From Chloroflexi bacterium CFX4 (GTDB lineage Bacteria; Chloroflexota; Anaerolineae; Aggregatilineales; UBA2796): a DNA stretch of 64,000 bases. The translations under genes were made by a program, and so were the position numbers. This document shows positions 18,558-28,692 of this stretch, piece after piece; positions within the stretch are counted from its first letter, which is position 1; each line of letters begins with the position of its first letter. Below the pieces are notes generated by a model. The model worked only from the letters and a program-made list of their open reading frames with translations. It ran no database searches and was not told the origin of the DNA. The stretch is from contig QWHC01000011.1 of NCBI GenBank assembly GCA_021404685.1, forward strand, positions 186,001-250,000, written 5' to 3'.

Positions 18558-21152
18558 ATGTTCTTTGACTGGCTTCTTTCTGAAGGATGGGCGCTGATCA
18601 GTTGGTGGTTGATCAGCTTGGCAGCAGGTTGGGCAGTGCTGCCACTTTGCCTGCGCTTGTTTCATGGGCTGCCTTCACGCGGCTATGCCTTAGCGCGTGC
18701 TTTCGGCATCCTGCTGATCGGCTACCTGTTCTGGCTGCTGAACAACCTCGGCGCACTGCGAAATACCAGCGGCGATACGCTCTTGGTGGCGCTGATCGTC
18801 TTGGCGCTGAGCCTGACCACCTATTTCACATGGCGCGAACGCCCTGCCCTGCGCGCCTACCTACGCGAAAACGCACCGCTGATCATCACGGTGGAAGTGC
18901 TGTTCGTCGTCCTGTTCGTTGGCTGGGCGATTGTGCGCGCCCTGCACCCTGATCTGACTGCCACCGAAAAGCCGATGGAGATGGCATTCCTAAGCGCGGT
19001 ACGGCGCAGCGCGCAGTTCCCGCCGCACGATCCGTGGCTCTCAGGCTATGCGATCAGCTACTATCACTTTGGCTATATCCTGATCGGCAGCATTGCCAAC
19101 CTCAGCGCCGTCAGCAACGGCATGGCGTTTAACTTGGGCATTGCGCTGCTTTTTGCGCTGAGTGGGATCGGTGCCTTTGGCGTCGCCTACGATCTGGTTG
19201 CCTCTCGCGGTGTGCTGCTGCGAATGCGCTTAGCAGTAGGCGGCTTGGCAGTCTTGCTCACGATTGTGATGGGCAATCTTGGCACTGCCATTGTGGAGAT
19301 TCCCTTCCAAACGCGGACGGCATCGCCCGAATACCTTGCCTGGATGAACCTTGAAGAACGTGATTCGTACACGGTTGGCTGCCTGCCAACCGATAGCGCT
19401 GATCCAAGCAATTGGTGCTACTGGTGGTGGTTCCGCTACAGCCGTGTGGTGCGCGATCTGGATTTGAGCGGGCGCCCGTTAGTTATTCAGCCCATCACGG
19501 AGATGCCGATCTTCAGCTATGTGCTGGCGGATATGCATCCGCATGTGCTTTCAATGCCTTTTGTGATGTTGGTGGTTGCCTTAGCGCTCAACTTGGTGCT
19601 GGGCAAGCGGCGGCTGCGGGCGTGGGAACTGTTGCTCTACGGCATATGCGTGGGCGGGATGATCTTCCTGAACTCGTGGGATGCCGTCTTTATTGGGTTC
19701 ATCATCGGCGCGGAGGCACTGCGGCGCCTGATCGCCAACGGCACCGGCGGCTATCTGCCGCGTGACTGGCTGGGCATCGCAGGCTTTGCAGGCGCAATGA
19801 TCGGGCTGACCGCTGTGCTATACCTGCCGTTCTTCATCGGCTTCCGTTCGCAGGCGGGCGGCATTTTGCCAAACCTGCTTTGGCAGACGCAATTTCAGCA
19901 ATTCTTTTTGCAGTTTGCGCCGTTCCTGATCATCTTTGCTGCCTTCCTATGGGCAGAGTGGCGGCGTGCCGACGCGACCTTCAATGCGCGCTTTGCCGTT
20001 CAAGTTGTGGTCGGCGTGATGGCGCTGATCCTGATCGCTATCGTCGGGCTGGCAGTTGTGGCATGGCTGCGGGACGATGTGCGCTATGCCGTCTTTCAGG
20101 CATTGGATGAAAGCGGCGGTGTGTTGGGAACTATTCCCGCGCTTTTGGCGCGCCGCCTGCACGGCATCCTGACTCATGCCGTGCTGTTCGGCATCATCGG
20201 CATGGTGATTGCGCGCCTGTTTGCGCGTGAGCCGCGCCGCGCCGATGGCACGCCTGATGAAACGCGCCAAGTTATCAATTATTCGCCATCAACGGGCTTT
20301 GTCCTGTTCCTGATCGGCGCGGGCGCGGTGCTGACCCTTGCGCCGGAGTTCGTCTATCTGCGCGATGGCTTCGGCGTCCGCATCAACACGATCTTCAAAC
20401 TGTGGTATCAGGCGTGGCTGCTGTGGGGCGTGGCGGCTGCCTATGGGCTGTGGTCAGTCCTTGCCGAATATGAAGGTGCATTGGATAGGCGTGAAAGTGC
20501 CGCTCAGCGGCTGCCAACCCCTGTGCGGGCAGCCGCCACTGTGTTGGCGGGCGGTGCGATTGTGCTTGGCTTGGTCTATCCTGCCTATGCGATCACCTCA
20601 CGCGCACTGGGCGAGAGCGGCAGGCTGCGCGGCAACACGCAAGAGATGACTTTGGACGGCGGCTTGAGCATGGCGCAGGGTATGGATGACTACAATGCCA
20701 TTCGGTGCCTAGCACAGATCGCCACCGCTGATCGGGATGTGGTGGCAGAGGCGACGCGAGAACGGCTTGCCTACCGCGGCGACTATGGGCGCGTGAGCGC
20801 GCTGACGGGCATTCCGACGCTGCTCGGCTGGGATAATCACCAAGGGCAGTGGCGCGGCAGCACCTTTCCACAGGTGAACACGCTCACCTATGTGGTGAAC
20901 GGCGAAACGCGCATCGAGACACGCGCCCAGGCAATCGCCACGCTCTATAACAGCACGGATCCTGCTGAGGCGCTCGGCGTTATTCAGCGCTACGGCATTA
21001 CCTATATTTACGTTGGTGCCACAGAGCGCCGCGATTTTCTGGCGGAAGGCTTGGCAAAGTTTGATGCCCTGCCGCCACTTTGTGAGTATGGCAACACGCG
21101 AGTCTACAGCGCGGACTCATTCAAAGCGCTGCTGGCGGCGCGTGCGGACTAA
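18558..21152 (+). CDS. DUF2298 (YYY) membrane protein
   Basis: An 864-residue polytopic membrane protein of the DUF2298 family, paralogous over its whole length to the C-terminal half of the giant protein encoded upstream. The variant motif SGYAISYYHFGYILIGS is near residue 164, and ADMHPHVLSMPF near residue 322 corresponds to HAHMIALPITF in the paralogue. About 16-18 hydrophobic segments are followed by a soluble C-terminal region (IGITYIYVGATERRD-like). AGAAGG precedes the ATG. The role is presumed to be in assembly or transfer of surface glycans together with the adjacent GT-C genes; this is family-level inference. Confidence 0.82.
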   Translation: MFFDWLLSEGWALISWWLISLAAGWAVLPLCLRLFHGLPSRGYALARAFGILLIGYLFWLLNNLGALRNTSGDTLLVALIVLALSLTTYFTWRERPALRAYLRENAPLIITVEVLFVVLFVGWAIVRALHPDLTATEKPMEMAFLSAVRRSAQFPPHDPWLSGYAISYYHFGYILIGSIANLSAVSNGMAFNLGIALLFALSGIGAFGVAYDLVASRGVLLRMRLAVGGLAVLLTIVMGNLGTAIVEIPFQTRTASPEYLAWMNLEERDSYTVGCLPTDSADPSNWCYWWWFRYSRVVRDLDLSGRPLVIQPITEMPIFSYVLADMHPHVLSMPFVMLVVALALNLVLGKRRLRAWELLLYGICVGGMIFLNSWDAVFIGFIIGAEALRRLIANGTGGYLPRDWLGIAGFAGAMIGLTAVLYLPFFIGFRSQAGGILPNLLWQTQFQQFFLQFAPFLIIFAAFLWAEWRRADATFNARFAVQVVVGVMALILIAIVGLAVVAWLRDDVRYAVFQALDESGGVLGTIPALLARRLHGILTHAVLFGIIGMVIARLFAREPRRADGTPDETRQVINYSPSTGFVLFLIGAGAVLTLAPEFVYLRDGFGVRINTIFKLWYQAWLLWGVAAAYGLWSVLAEYEGALDRRESAAQRLPTPVRAAATVLAGGAIVLGLVYPAYAITSRALGESGRLRGNTQEMTLDGGLSMAQGMDDYNAIRCLAQIATADRDVVAEATRERLAYRGDYGRVSALTGIPTLLGWDNHQGQWRGSTFPQVNTLTYVVNGETRIETRAQAIATLYNSTDPAEALGVIQRYGITYIYVGATERRDFLAEGLAKFDALPPLCEYGNTRVYSADSFKALLAARAD

Positions 21153-21156
21153 TCTT

Positions 21157-23079
21157 ATGGAGAATGAATACGCGATGGACGCGCTAAACCTTGAACCAAT
21201 GCCCGCGACTGCCGAATCGCCACCGCGTGCGGCGGCAACCGAAATCGGCAGCTTTCAGATCAGGCTCTCGCTGGAGGCGATCTGCTATATTGTGCTGGTG
21301 TTGTTTGCGGCAGTCATTCGCCTGCCGGAACTCGACGTGATTCCCTTGAAGGCAGCCGAAGCGACCGAAGCACTTGCCGCGCTGCACGCTGTGAGTCCGA
21401 ACGCGGTTGGCGAGGCGCCGCTTTCGGTGCAGCCGCTTGGCTTCAGCCTCAACACGCTTTTGATGAGCATCGGCGGCACGCAAAACGCTGTGGCACGGGC
21501 AGGCACGCTGCTGGCAAGCATGGCGGTGATCTTCATGCCGCTTGCCTTTCGGCGGTGGCTGGGCGCTGCCTATACCGTGATCGGCATGGCGCTCTTGGCA
21601 ATTTCGCCTGCGCTGTTGGTGGCGGCACGCAGCATGAGCGGCAGCCTTTGGACGCTCTTTATGGCGTTGTTGGCGGCATGGGCTTTCGGCTGCTTTGCCG
21701 AGACTCGCCGCGAACGCTACGCGCTGGTGGGTGCCGGCGCCTTGGCGCTCTTGATGTTTGGCAGCGCGCCAACGGGCTTCCTCGTGCTGATCATGTTGGG
21801 CGTGGGCGCTGGGTTTGCGCTGTGGACGTGGGACGATCCTGATAAGCAGGTGCAGCGCGCAGCCCGTGAACTGTTCAACGACCTGCCACGCCTTAAGATG
21901 GGCATCGCAGCAGCGCTGGCCTTGGTTGCGGGCAGCACCACGCTGCTAACCATTCCCGGCGGCATGGCGCACCTCGGCGCGGCATTGGAGGCAGGCTTGC
22001 GCGGAATCTTCGTCGGCACACCCGACGCGCCGTTTGCCTTCCCGATCCTCGCCTCGCTGGTCTACGAGCCGCTGTTTTGGGTGTTCGGCTTGGCAGGCGC
22101 CTACTTCGTGCTGGCGGCGAATCCTGAACAAACGCCCTTCGCTGAGCTGTTCATCGGGCGCGCCCTGATCGGTTGGTTGGTTGCGGCGTTTGCCTTTGGG
22201 TTGGTCTATGCGGGCAGCACCGCGGAGAACGCCTTGTGGCTGACGCTGCCATTGGCAGGACTTTCTACTTTTGCGGTGGCGCGTGCCTTTTCGCCCGTCC
22301 AAGACCGCTATTGGCAAGTGCCGACGTGGGCGCCTTACCTGCACGGCGCGATCCTCGTTGGCACGCTCCTCATTGCTGGCATCAACCTGATCTGGGTCGG
22401 ACGCGTGACGTTGGGCATGGCACCAGAGTGGTTTCCGCCCTTCCAGCAGCAAGACCTAATGCGTGCGCTAATGGTGCTATTGGCACTGGCGCTTAGCGTG
22501 ATCACCTTCTTTTTGGTGGGCAGCATTTGGGGCGCACGGGCGGCGTGGCACGGCACGGGCATTGGCTTGGTCTTTTTCTTCGGCATTTATAGCTTTAATG
22601 CCGGCTGGCAGGCTGCCGTCACCAAGTTTGACGATCCGCGTGAGCTGTGGCATATCAATCCAAGTTCGCGCAACCTGAATTTGTTGGTCAGCACGCTGGA
22701 GACTGCCTCACTACGCGCCACTGGCAAGCCGAATACTGCCGAAATCGTGGTGGAGCGCGCCGCCGTGCAGGACAATCCCGCATTGGCATGGACGCTGCAA
22801 AAGTTCCCTAATCACCGCTATGTAGACCTGCTCTCCAGCGCGGTGAGTGCGCCAATCGCGCTTGGCGTGGCAGAATCGCCGCAGTTGGGCGCCAGCTACG
22901 TGGGGCAGCGGCTTGCCACCGAGAGCAGTTGGTTCCTCAGCACCCTGCAATATTGGGACTTCATCGGCTGGCTGTATGATCGGCAAGCGCGCTATGTAAC
23001 GCAGTTTAGCAAGCATGTCATCCTCTGGGTGCGGGCGGATGTCTACGGCGTGGCGGAGAGCGGCGTTTTGCCGCGCTGA
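21157..23079 (+). CDS. GT-C / glycosyltransferase 39-like membrane protein
   Basis: A 640-residue membrane protein with about 12 hydrophobic segments and a soluble C-terminal region. The first loop after TM1 reads RLPELDVIPLKAAEATEA, resembling the start of GT39/TIGR03663-type proteins, but the usual acidic DE pair of that loop is not obvious, so catalytic competence is uncertain. Two ATGs are possible: 21157, four bases after the previous stop, or 21175, which has GGAGA 11 bases upstream. It closes the YYY block and probably works in the same glycosylation process. Confidence 0.7.
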   Translation: MENEYAMDALNLEPMPATAESPPRAAATEIGSFQIRLSLEAICYIVLVLFAAVIRLPELDVIPLKAAEATEALAALHAVSPNAVGEAPLSVQPLGFSLNTLLMSIGGTQNAVARAGTLLASMAVIFMPLAFRRWLGAAYTVIGMALLAISPALLVAARSMSGSLWTLFMALLAAWAFGCFAETRRERYALVGAGALALLMFGSAPTGFLVLIMLGVGAGFALWTWDDPDKQVQRAARELFNDLPRLKMGIAAALALVAGSTTLLTIPGGMAHLGAALEAGLRGIFVGTPDAPFAFPILASLVYEPLFWVFGLAGAYFVLAANPEQTPFAELFIGRALIGWLVAAFAFGLVYAGSTAENALWLTLPLAGLSTFAVARAFSPVQDRYWQVPTWAPYLHGAILVGTLLIAGINLIWVGRVTLGMAPEWFPPFQQQDLMRALMVLLALALSVITFFLVGSIWGARAAWHGTGIGLVFFFGIYSFNAGWQAAVTKFDDPRELWHINPSSRNLNLLVSTLETASLRATGKPNTAEIVVERAAVQDNPALAWTLQKFPNHRYVDLLSSAVSAPIALGVAESPQLGASYVGQRLATESSWFLSTLQYWDFIGWLYDRQARYVTQFSKHVILWVRADVYGVAESGVLPR

Positions 23080-23096
23080 TCGGGGTGTGCAGCGGG

Positions 23097-24257
23097 CTAG
23101 TTGCCCGCCCGCGCCGAGAGTTGCAGGGCGAACTCGCCTTCGGTGATGCCTGTTTCGGCGTTGAAGCGCGAGACGACCAGCATATAGGTGCCATCACGCG
23201 GAATGCGGTAGCCGACGATGCGTGCGTCCTGCCCGCGCCGTCCTTCGGTTTGCGTGGTCAGTGGTGCAAGGTCAGCTGTGAACAGGGCGAGCGTTGGGTC
23301 AAGGTTGCCGCGTGTGCGCGTCACTTCGGCGGTGATCACCTCGCCCGCCCGCGCCTGAAAGATGTAGTAGCGGCGGACTGTGGTGCGCGTCACCTGCCCG
23401 ATCACGCGCTCGCCATAGCTCAGCAAGGCGGCGCGCTCAGGCGTCAGGCTGAGCGCTTCAGGCGGCACGCGGCTGAGCAAAAGGCTGTAGGCGCCGCGTG
23501 TGTTGCCGCCTTCGCTGCCAAAGCGCGTTGCCACCAGCAGGTAGTTGCCGCTGCGCGGTACGCGCCACTCAACAATGGCAGCATCCAGCGTGCCGCGTCG
23601 GTCGGGTGCTTCATCGTTGATGAGCAGCACGTTGCCCTCTGCGTCGGCAAGGATCAACACCGCGTCCAGATCGCCGCTGATGCGCGCCATGCGGATTGTG
23701 ATCAGGTCGCCGCGCAGGGCGGCAAACGTATAGAGGTGCTGCGGCTGCGCGTCATTCAGGTCGCGCACGGCGCTCTCATCATAGCGCAGCAGGAATGTTT
23801 CTTCCTCAAGGGCGGGATCGCTTGCCACGCCGACCCGTTCAAGGGTCAGGCTGTAGCGCCCTGTGGTGCTGCCTTGCGCTTGCCCAAAGCGCGTCGCCAC
23901 CAAGAAGTAGGTATCGGTGCGCGGCAAGGTGACGGCGCTCAGCGTGGCGTCCAAGCCATCGCCGCCATCGTCATCACGGGCGACAAGCGCGTTGTCGCTA
24001 TCCAGAAGGAGCAGGGCAGGGTCAAGTGTGCCATCCAAGCGGCGCATCAGCGCATCTATGATCTCGCCCTGCTGCCCTTGAAAGGCGTATAGGGTGCGAA
24101 ATGCCTCGTTGGTAATGCGCCCTTCGACGGTCTGCCCGTAGGCAAGCGTATTGGTGCCTTGCGCCGCGCTGAGGTGCGGCAGCGCAAGGCAGGCGATCAG
24201 GCACAGCAGAATGCTCCCTAGAATGGTATAGCGTGGTGTGCAGTGTGCCTTACGCAT
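23097..24257 (-). CDS. Exported protein with three PPC-type beta repeats
   Basis: A 386-residue secreted protein with a signal peptide (hydrophobic core LGSILLCLIACLALP, cleavage near SAAQ). The remainder consists of three tandem beta-sandwich units of about 110 residues like bacterial pre-peptidase C-terminal (PPC) domains: each has a 'YxFxGxxGExI' strand, 'LDPxLxLLDxDxxLVARDDD' and a 'GTYxLVxxRF' strand. No catalytic domain is attached. It follows the VWA/binding-protein gene by 7 bases, so the three exported proteins are one operon. The likely role is surface adhesion or display. Confidence 0.75.
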   Translation of the reverse strand: MRKAHCTPRYTILGSILLCLIACLALPHLSAAQGTNTLAYGQTVEGRITNEAFRTLYAFQGQQGEIIDALMRRLDGTLDPALLLLDSDNALVARDDDGGDGLDATLSAVTLPRTDTYFLVATRFGQAQGSTTGRYSLTLERVGVASDPALEEETFLLRYDESAVRDLNDAQPQHLYTFAALRGDLITIRMARISGDLDAVLILADAEGNVLLINDEAPDRRGTLDAAIVEWRVPRSGNYLLVATRFGSEGGNTRGAYSLLLSRVPPEALSLTPERAALLSYGERVIGQVTRTTVRRYYIFQARAGEVITAEVTRTRGNLDPTLALFTADLAPLTTQTEGRRGQDARIVGYRIPRDGTYMLVVSRFNAETGITEGEFALQLSARAGN

Positions 24258-24264
24258 TTCGCCT

Positions 24265-25977
24265 TTAGAAGAACGTCGAAATTTCTAGATAAACATCGCG
24301 GATGTTGCCGATATCACCCTGATAGAAGGCGCCGCGCCCGCGTTCGGCAATTGTCCGCAATGGGCGCAAACCTGAGTCGTTCAGGTCATAGCCGATGGTA
24401 AAGATTGAAACATCGGCAGGGCTTTCCGCCGTCATGCCGAAGCGATCCATCAGGCTGGCGGCATCGCGGAAGCGCGTGCTGTTGGTATCTTCACCGTCGG
24501 TCATCACCACAAGCGCGTTGATTGCCTCACGGTTGAGTGTACTCTGTTGGCGCTCAATGGCAAAGGCAATTGAATCGAACAGGGCAGTGCCGCCGCTGGG
24601 AATCAGGCTCAGGATGTCGCGCTTCATGCGCTCGCGGTTGCTGCCAACCTCCAGATTGTCAAAGACGACGGTCTGCTTGTCGTTGAAGGCAATCAAGGTC
24701 AGGCGGTCTTTATCGCCGAGTTGATCCACAAAGGCAGCCGCGCCGCTGCGCGCATTTTCCATGCGGTTGCGCTCGCGCATACTGCCCGAAACGTCAAAGA
24801 CCATCGTCAGGTTGACGGGGCGCTTTTGCTGTCCCCATAGCTCCCGAATGGCGCGGATGGTGGCAGCGCTTGGCACAGCCAGCGTGTTCTGTGGCTGGAG
24901 CGGATCAACGCCATTTTCGGGCGTGAAGGGCGCTGTGAGCGCGATGGCGGGATCCGCAGGGCGGAAGCCGAACTCTAAGGCGCGGCGCTGCTGCGGTTCT
25001 GCCAGCAAGAACCTGCGGTAGATTTCGGCAGCTTCGCGCAATTCGGGCGTCATGTAGGGCATATCGGGAATACAGGCGGGATGATCGGTCTGGAAGGTGC
25101 CTTCCTTCGGATAGATCGCCACGACGGGGAACTCAAGGCGATTGCGTTTCTGTGGATCGTTATTGTTCTCGATCACCACGTTCTCGTAGACGACGGCGGC
25201 GCTCAGGTAGGCAGTGCCGCGCTGACCCATCGCGTTCCCGAAAAAGCCTGTGCTGCGCCCATAGTGCGCGATTGAACTCTCAATCTCGCGCATGAACTGC
25301 ACGGTCTCGGGCTTGGCGATGTCTTCCGGAGTCAAGCCGCGCTGTTTGCCCGTCGCAGCATAGGCAATTGCCACGATGGATTGCAAGCCGCTGTTCGAGA
25401 AATCTGGGTGCGTATGCCCAAAGCGGAAGCGTCCCCACTGCGGCTTCCCATAGTCTGCCCAGCCGTTGGGGCTGGTCGCTAGGGCGATCAGGTCTGACCA
25501 ACCGATCTGATTCTGCGGATAGCCGAGCGCCTCTGCCATCGGTCGCCACATCATGATGACGGTTGGGCTGATGACCAGATCGCGGCATTCGTTGTCATTC
25601 ACGAGGGCTGCGCCGTTTTGTTGTAGGTTGGCATCGTTGATGACGGGCAACGTCAGGCGGCTGGCAGGACTCCACAAGGCGGGTTGCGTGCGCCCTTCCA
25701 CAATATCCATGCCGCCTTCCACCGAACCAACTGGCACAGGCTCAGCCACGATCAGCTTGCCGCCGCTGGTGCGTGTGTTGCTGCTGTTGAAGGTTTGCGT
25801 CACCGCCTTTACCCAGGCGTCTTTTTCGCTGCCATAGGTGAACAGGACGCGCAGGGCGTCCGGCGGCGGCTGCGGCGGCTGGTCAGCGCTGCCGCTGCCA
25901 CCACACGCCGAGATGATCAATGCTACAAGGGTGAGTAACAAGGCTGCACGGCGCAGCCCGAAAGCATTCTTTTGCAT
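24265..25977 (-). CDS. Lipoprotein with periplasmic-binding domain fused to VWA domain
   Basis: A 570-residue exported lipoprotein. The leader ends in the lipobox ISAC (Cys25). Residues about 40-340 form a type-2 periplasmic-binding fold resembling molybdate/sulfate or extracellular solute-binding proteins. Residues about 385-565 form a von Willebrand A domain with an intact metal site (DVSGSM, a later SGGTALFD and VMTDGEDT). VWA domains mediate metal-dependent protein contacts. Nineteen bases separate it from the upstream binding-protein paralogue, which lacks the VWA part. No permease or ATPase gene is present, so a transport role is doubtful. Confidence 0.8.
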   Translation of the reverse strand: MQKNAFGLRRAALLLTLVALIISACGGSGSADQPPQPPPDALRVLFTYGSEKDAWVKAVTQTFNSSNTRTSGGKLIVAEPVPVGSVEGGMDIVEGRTQPALWSPASRLTLPVINDANLQQNGAALVNDNECRDLVISPTVIMMWRPMAEALGYPQNQIGWSDLIALATSPNGWADYGKPQWGRFRFGHTHPDFSNSGLQSIVAIAYAATGKQRGLTPEDIAKPETVQFMREIESSIAHYGRSTGFFGNAMGQRGTAYLSAAVVYENVVIENNNDPQKRNRLEFPVVAIYPKEGTFQTDHPACIPDMPYMTPELREAAEIYRRFLLAEPQQRRALEFGFRPADPAIALTAPFTPENGVDPLQPQNTLAVPSAATIRAIRELWGQQKRPVNLTMVFDVSGSMRERNRMENARSGAAAFVDQLGDKDRLTLIAFNDKQTVVFDNLEVGSNRERMKRDILSLIPSGGTALFDSIAFAIERQQSTLNREAINALVVMTDGEDTNSTRFRDAASLMDRFGMTAESPADVSIFTIGYDLNDSGLRPLRTIAERGRGAFYQGDIGNIRDVYLEISTFF

Positions 25978-25996
25978 CGGAACGACCTTTCCAGAC

Positions 25997-27217
25997 CTAG
26001 TTTACGGCACGATTCCAAATGGTGAGCAGTTGCTTTAGCGTGTTGCCATCAGGCTGAACGAGCGTTTGCCCGATGTTGTTGCTGATGCCTGCCTCGCGCA
26101 GGCGCGCCTCATTAAACGGCGAATCCGAGACGAAGATCGGCACATCGGTAACGGCGGGACGGTAGCCATAGACTCGCGCCAGCTCTTGAATCTCGCGGCT
26201 GAGCAGAAAGTCTTGAAACAAGAGTGCCGCCTCGCGCTGCTGCGCCGTGAGCGATGGATGATCGATCAGGCACAGCGGATGCTCCGAGTAGAGGTTGTAT
26301 TGAGGATAAAAGACGCGCAAGGGCTGCCCATGCCGATCAATGGCGATTTGGTAGTTCTCAATCGCCAGTGCCTCGTGCAAGATGACCATATCATAGGTGG
26401 CAGGTCCTTGGCGCATCATATTATCCATCAGAATGCCTGAGCTGTTCAGTGGCTCAATCGAGATGGCGCGTGCGATGCGCCGTGCGTATTCAGCAAAGCG
26501 CGGATCGGTCAATTCGGCGATGGTGGCTTCTGCGGTGCGATCCAAGTAGGCGTGCGTAAGCGCCATCAAGAACATAAAGCCGCCATTGGACTCGTTCGGA
26601 TTGGTATAGCCAATCTTGAGCAAGCCCCAGTTCGGATCGCCGCCAATTTCGCTCCAGCGCCCATTCTTTGGCGCACTGAGCGCATCTTCGAGGTTATCGA
26701 AAGTAACGCCGCCGCGATCTTTGTAGAATGACTCAAAGGCGTTGGCGCGGTCTTCCCACATGATGAACGCTAGCGGCGAAAGCACAAGGTCTTTGCATTG
26801 CGTGGCAAAGTCACGCCCCTGATCAGCATTCAGCATGACAACCTGAATGCGCCCACCGGGGCTCCACAAGGCGGGAATAGGCTTGCCGCGATCATAGGTG
26901 GTGCTAGAGTCTGTCACCGCACTGAGTGCGCGGTAGGACTCCATCGAGCCTTGCCCAACCAACTGCACGTCAATGTTAGGGTGTTGCGCCTCAAAGCGGG
27001 TGGCTGCATCTTCTAACCAACGGCGCTTTTCAGTGCCATAGTTCACAATGAGGGTTGTTGTGTTTGCCAAGAGTGCGTTGCGTGCTGCCATTGTTGCAGT
27101 GGCATCGCGCTGCGCTTGCACTTCTGGCGAAACGGGTTGGTTATTGAGGGCAATAATGACCACAATGATCACTGCGACGCCTAAAATTGCCAGAAATAGG
27201 ATACGTGAACGCGGCAT
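25997..27217 (-). CDS. Membrane-anchored extracellular solute-binding-like protein
   Basis: A 406-residue exported protein held by an uncleaved N-terminal membrane segment (residues about 5-24) with no lipobox. The rest is a type-2 periplasmic-binding fold, aligning by eye with the N-terminal part of the next protein: both share 'ALWSPxxRxxxxxLN/INA', 'CxDLVxSPxxxMW' and the late 'RxxYGYRPA/FGFRPA' block. It is first in the three-gene operon. The lack of transporter genes suggests sensing or scaffolding, but this is not shown by the sequence. Confidence 0.75.
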   Translation of the reverse strand: MPRSRILFLAILGVAVIIVVIIALNNQPVSPEVQAQRDATATMAARNALLANTTTLIVNYGTEKRRWLEDAATRFEAQHPNIDVQLVGQGSMESYRALSAVTDSSTTYDRGKPIPALWSPGGRIQVVMLNADQGRDFATQCKDLVLSPLAFIMWEDRANAFESFYKDRGGVTFDNLEDALSAPKNGRWSEIGGDPNWGLLKIGYTNPNESNGGFMFLMALTHAYLDRTAEATIAELTDPRFAEYARRIARAISIEPLNSSGILMDNMMRQGPATYDMVILHEALAIENYQIAIDRHGQPLRVFYPQYNLYSEHPLCLIDHPSLTAQQREAALLFQDFLLSREIQELARVYGYRPAVTDVPIFVSDSPFNEARLREAGISNNIGQTLVQPDGNTLKQLLTIWNRAVN

Positions 27218-27263
27218 AGTCGCTTTCCTTTTGCTCAGATGCCTTTAGCTCAGCCTTAGACAA

Positions 27264-27314
27264 AGCCTTCATTTTTCCATCAACCTTAACGCTAACATAT
27301 TTTGTATGAAGGCT
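27264..27314. repeat. Inverted repeat upstream of the exported-protein operon
   Basis: Nine-base arms AGCCTTCAT (27264-27272) and ATGAAGGCT (27306-27314) flank an AT-rich 33-base spacer, 47 bases before the start of the binding-protein gene. It may be a regulator site. The gap 27218-27539 otherwise holds the sigma-factor promoter candidate. Confidence 0.4.
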
Positions 27315-27425
27315 AGGTTAAGAAGTGCCTTTGAGTGGCTATTCCCTGAAAAATTAGGTGTTTTTTGCCCCTTAATTCGCTTTTGCCAAAGCTACCCCTA
27401 TCATCATTTGCTAATCTTCAACTTG

Positions 27426-27452
27426 TTGACTAACCTTATAAAAAGGTATAAC
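27426..27452 (+). promoter_or_regulatory. Candidate promoter of the sigma-factor gene
   Basis: TTGACT (27426-27431) and TATAAC (27447-27452) lie in the AT-rich leader. The 15-base spacer is short; pairing with TTGTTG at 27423 would give 18. Either way transcription would start about 80 bases before the ATG. Confidence 0.4.
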
Positions 27453-27539
27453 ATGGTTTCAATGAGCATTTGACAATTCCAAAAACTGAAAAGTTTTTCT
27501 TGCAAGGCAGATCAAAATTTACGCAAGGAGATAAACCCT

Positions 27540-28559
27540 ATGGGTAAGCGCAGCACCACACACACAAAGCCTGTATCCGAGCCTTATGGGGCTGAAGAAC
27601 AGAGCATGAGCGATCAGGCAGAACGGTCGGCACGCCCTGCCCTTGATTTGGACTCTGACCTTGTGCAATTCTATTTCCGCGATATTCGTCCGGTCTCCTC
27701 GCCGCTGATCGTGGACACCGAACGCACCCTTGCCCGCGATGTTCAGCTAGGGCGCCAGGCGCGCCAACGGCTGCGGCGCGGCGGTGAGCTTTCCGAAGAA
27801 GAGCGCGAAAACCTTGAGCTGATGGTCGAGGTGGGTGACCGCGCCCGTCAAGAGCTGATCATGGCGAACACGCGCCTGGTAGTCAGCATCGCCAAGACCT
27901 ATCAAGGGCGTGGACTCTCGCTGGCAGACCTGATCCAAGAGGGCAATTTAGGGCTGATGAAGGCGGTGGATCGCTTTGATCCTGAGCGCGGTGTGCGCCT
28001 TAGCACCTACGCCACTTGGTGGATTCGCCAAACGATTGCACGTGCGGCTGGCGATAGCGGGCGCACCATCCGTTTGCCCATCAATCAAGGGCAGCGCTGG
28101 GGCAGGCTGCGCCGCACCTTTGAGGAACTTTCGCAGCAGCTTGGGCGCGAACCCAGCTATGAGGAATTGGCAGCCGCCGCCGATCTGACCGTTGAGCAGG
28201 TGCAGGCGACCTTGATCGCCGCCCGTGAGCCGATGCAGATTGACGAATTGGCGGGCGACGAGGAAGACCGCCCGCGTGAGGATTTGCTGGCGGATACGGA
28301 GAGCGAACTGCCGGAACAGGCAACCAGCCGCCAGCTGCTCTCCGAGGCGATTGAGCGCCTGCTGAACATGCTGCCACAGCGCGAAGCGGAAATCCTGCGG
28401 CTGCGCTACGGCTTTGATGATGGCGAAAACCACAGCATGGCGCAAATTGGTGAAATTATGGGCTACAGCCGTGAGCGCATTCGCCAATTGCAGCACGAAG
28501 CATTGCACAAATTGCGGATGCTAGACCGCAACCTGCAACTTGCCGAATATCTGGACTAA
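27540..28559 (+). CDS. RNA polymerase sigma factor, sigma-70 family (RpoD/group 2 type)
   Basis: A 339-residue sigma factor. Region 1.2 begins at [10 protein letters not shown]. Region 2 shows [40 protein letters not shown] and [12 protein letters not shown], the core-binding and -10-binding helices. Regions 3 ([17 protein letters not shown]) and 4 ([14 protein letters not shown]...[20 protein letters not shown]) are complete. The long acidic region 1.1 of housekeeping sigma is absent and length fits a group 2 or compact primary sigma. AAGGAG lies 11 bases before the ATG. Whether this is the housekeeping factor cannot be decided here. Confidence 0.92.
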   Translation: MGKRSTTHTKPVSEPYGAEEQSMSDQAERSARPALDLDSDLVQFYFRDIRPVSSPLIVDTERTLARDVQLGRQARQRLRRGGELSEEERENLELMVEVGDRARQELIMANTRLVVSIAKTYQGRGLSLADLIQEGNLGLMKAVDRFDPERGVRLSTYATWWIRQTIARAAGDSGRTIRLPINQGQRWGRLRRTFEELSQQLGREPSYEELAAAADLTVEQVQATLIAAREPMQIDELAGDEEDRPREDLLADTESELPEQATSRQLLSEAIERLLNMLPQREAEILRLRYGFDDGENHSMAQIGEIMGYSRERIRQLQHEALHKLRMLDRNLQLAEYLD

Positions 28560-28607
28560 GCGCAAGGCTGCGGACGCATTGTCCGTTTGAATCTCTCCTC
28601 TTTCGGT

Positions 28608-28645
28608 CGCACCCTTGTTATGTATGGAGCAAGGGTGCGGCTGTT
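28608..28645 (+). terminator. Intrinsic terminator after the sigma-factor gene
   Basis: A 10-bp perfect stem (28608-28617 with 28630-28639, arms CGCACCCTTG/CAAGGGTGCG), 12-base loop, followed by GCTGTTTT. It lies 49 bases after the sigma stop. Confidence 0.65.
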
Positions 28646-28692
28646 TTAGGGCGCGGCTTCGATCTTCGCCACCGTGATTATCCGCGCAGCAC

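Noticed and set aside
23085-24092. 335-codon plus-strand frame opposite the PPC-repeat gene
   Set aside because: Antisense shadow of a gene with signal peptide and repeated domains; no recognisable motif.
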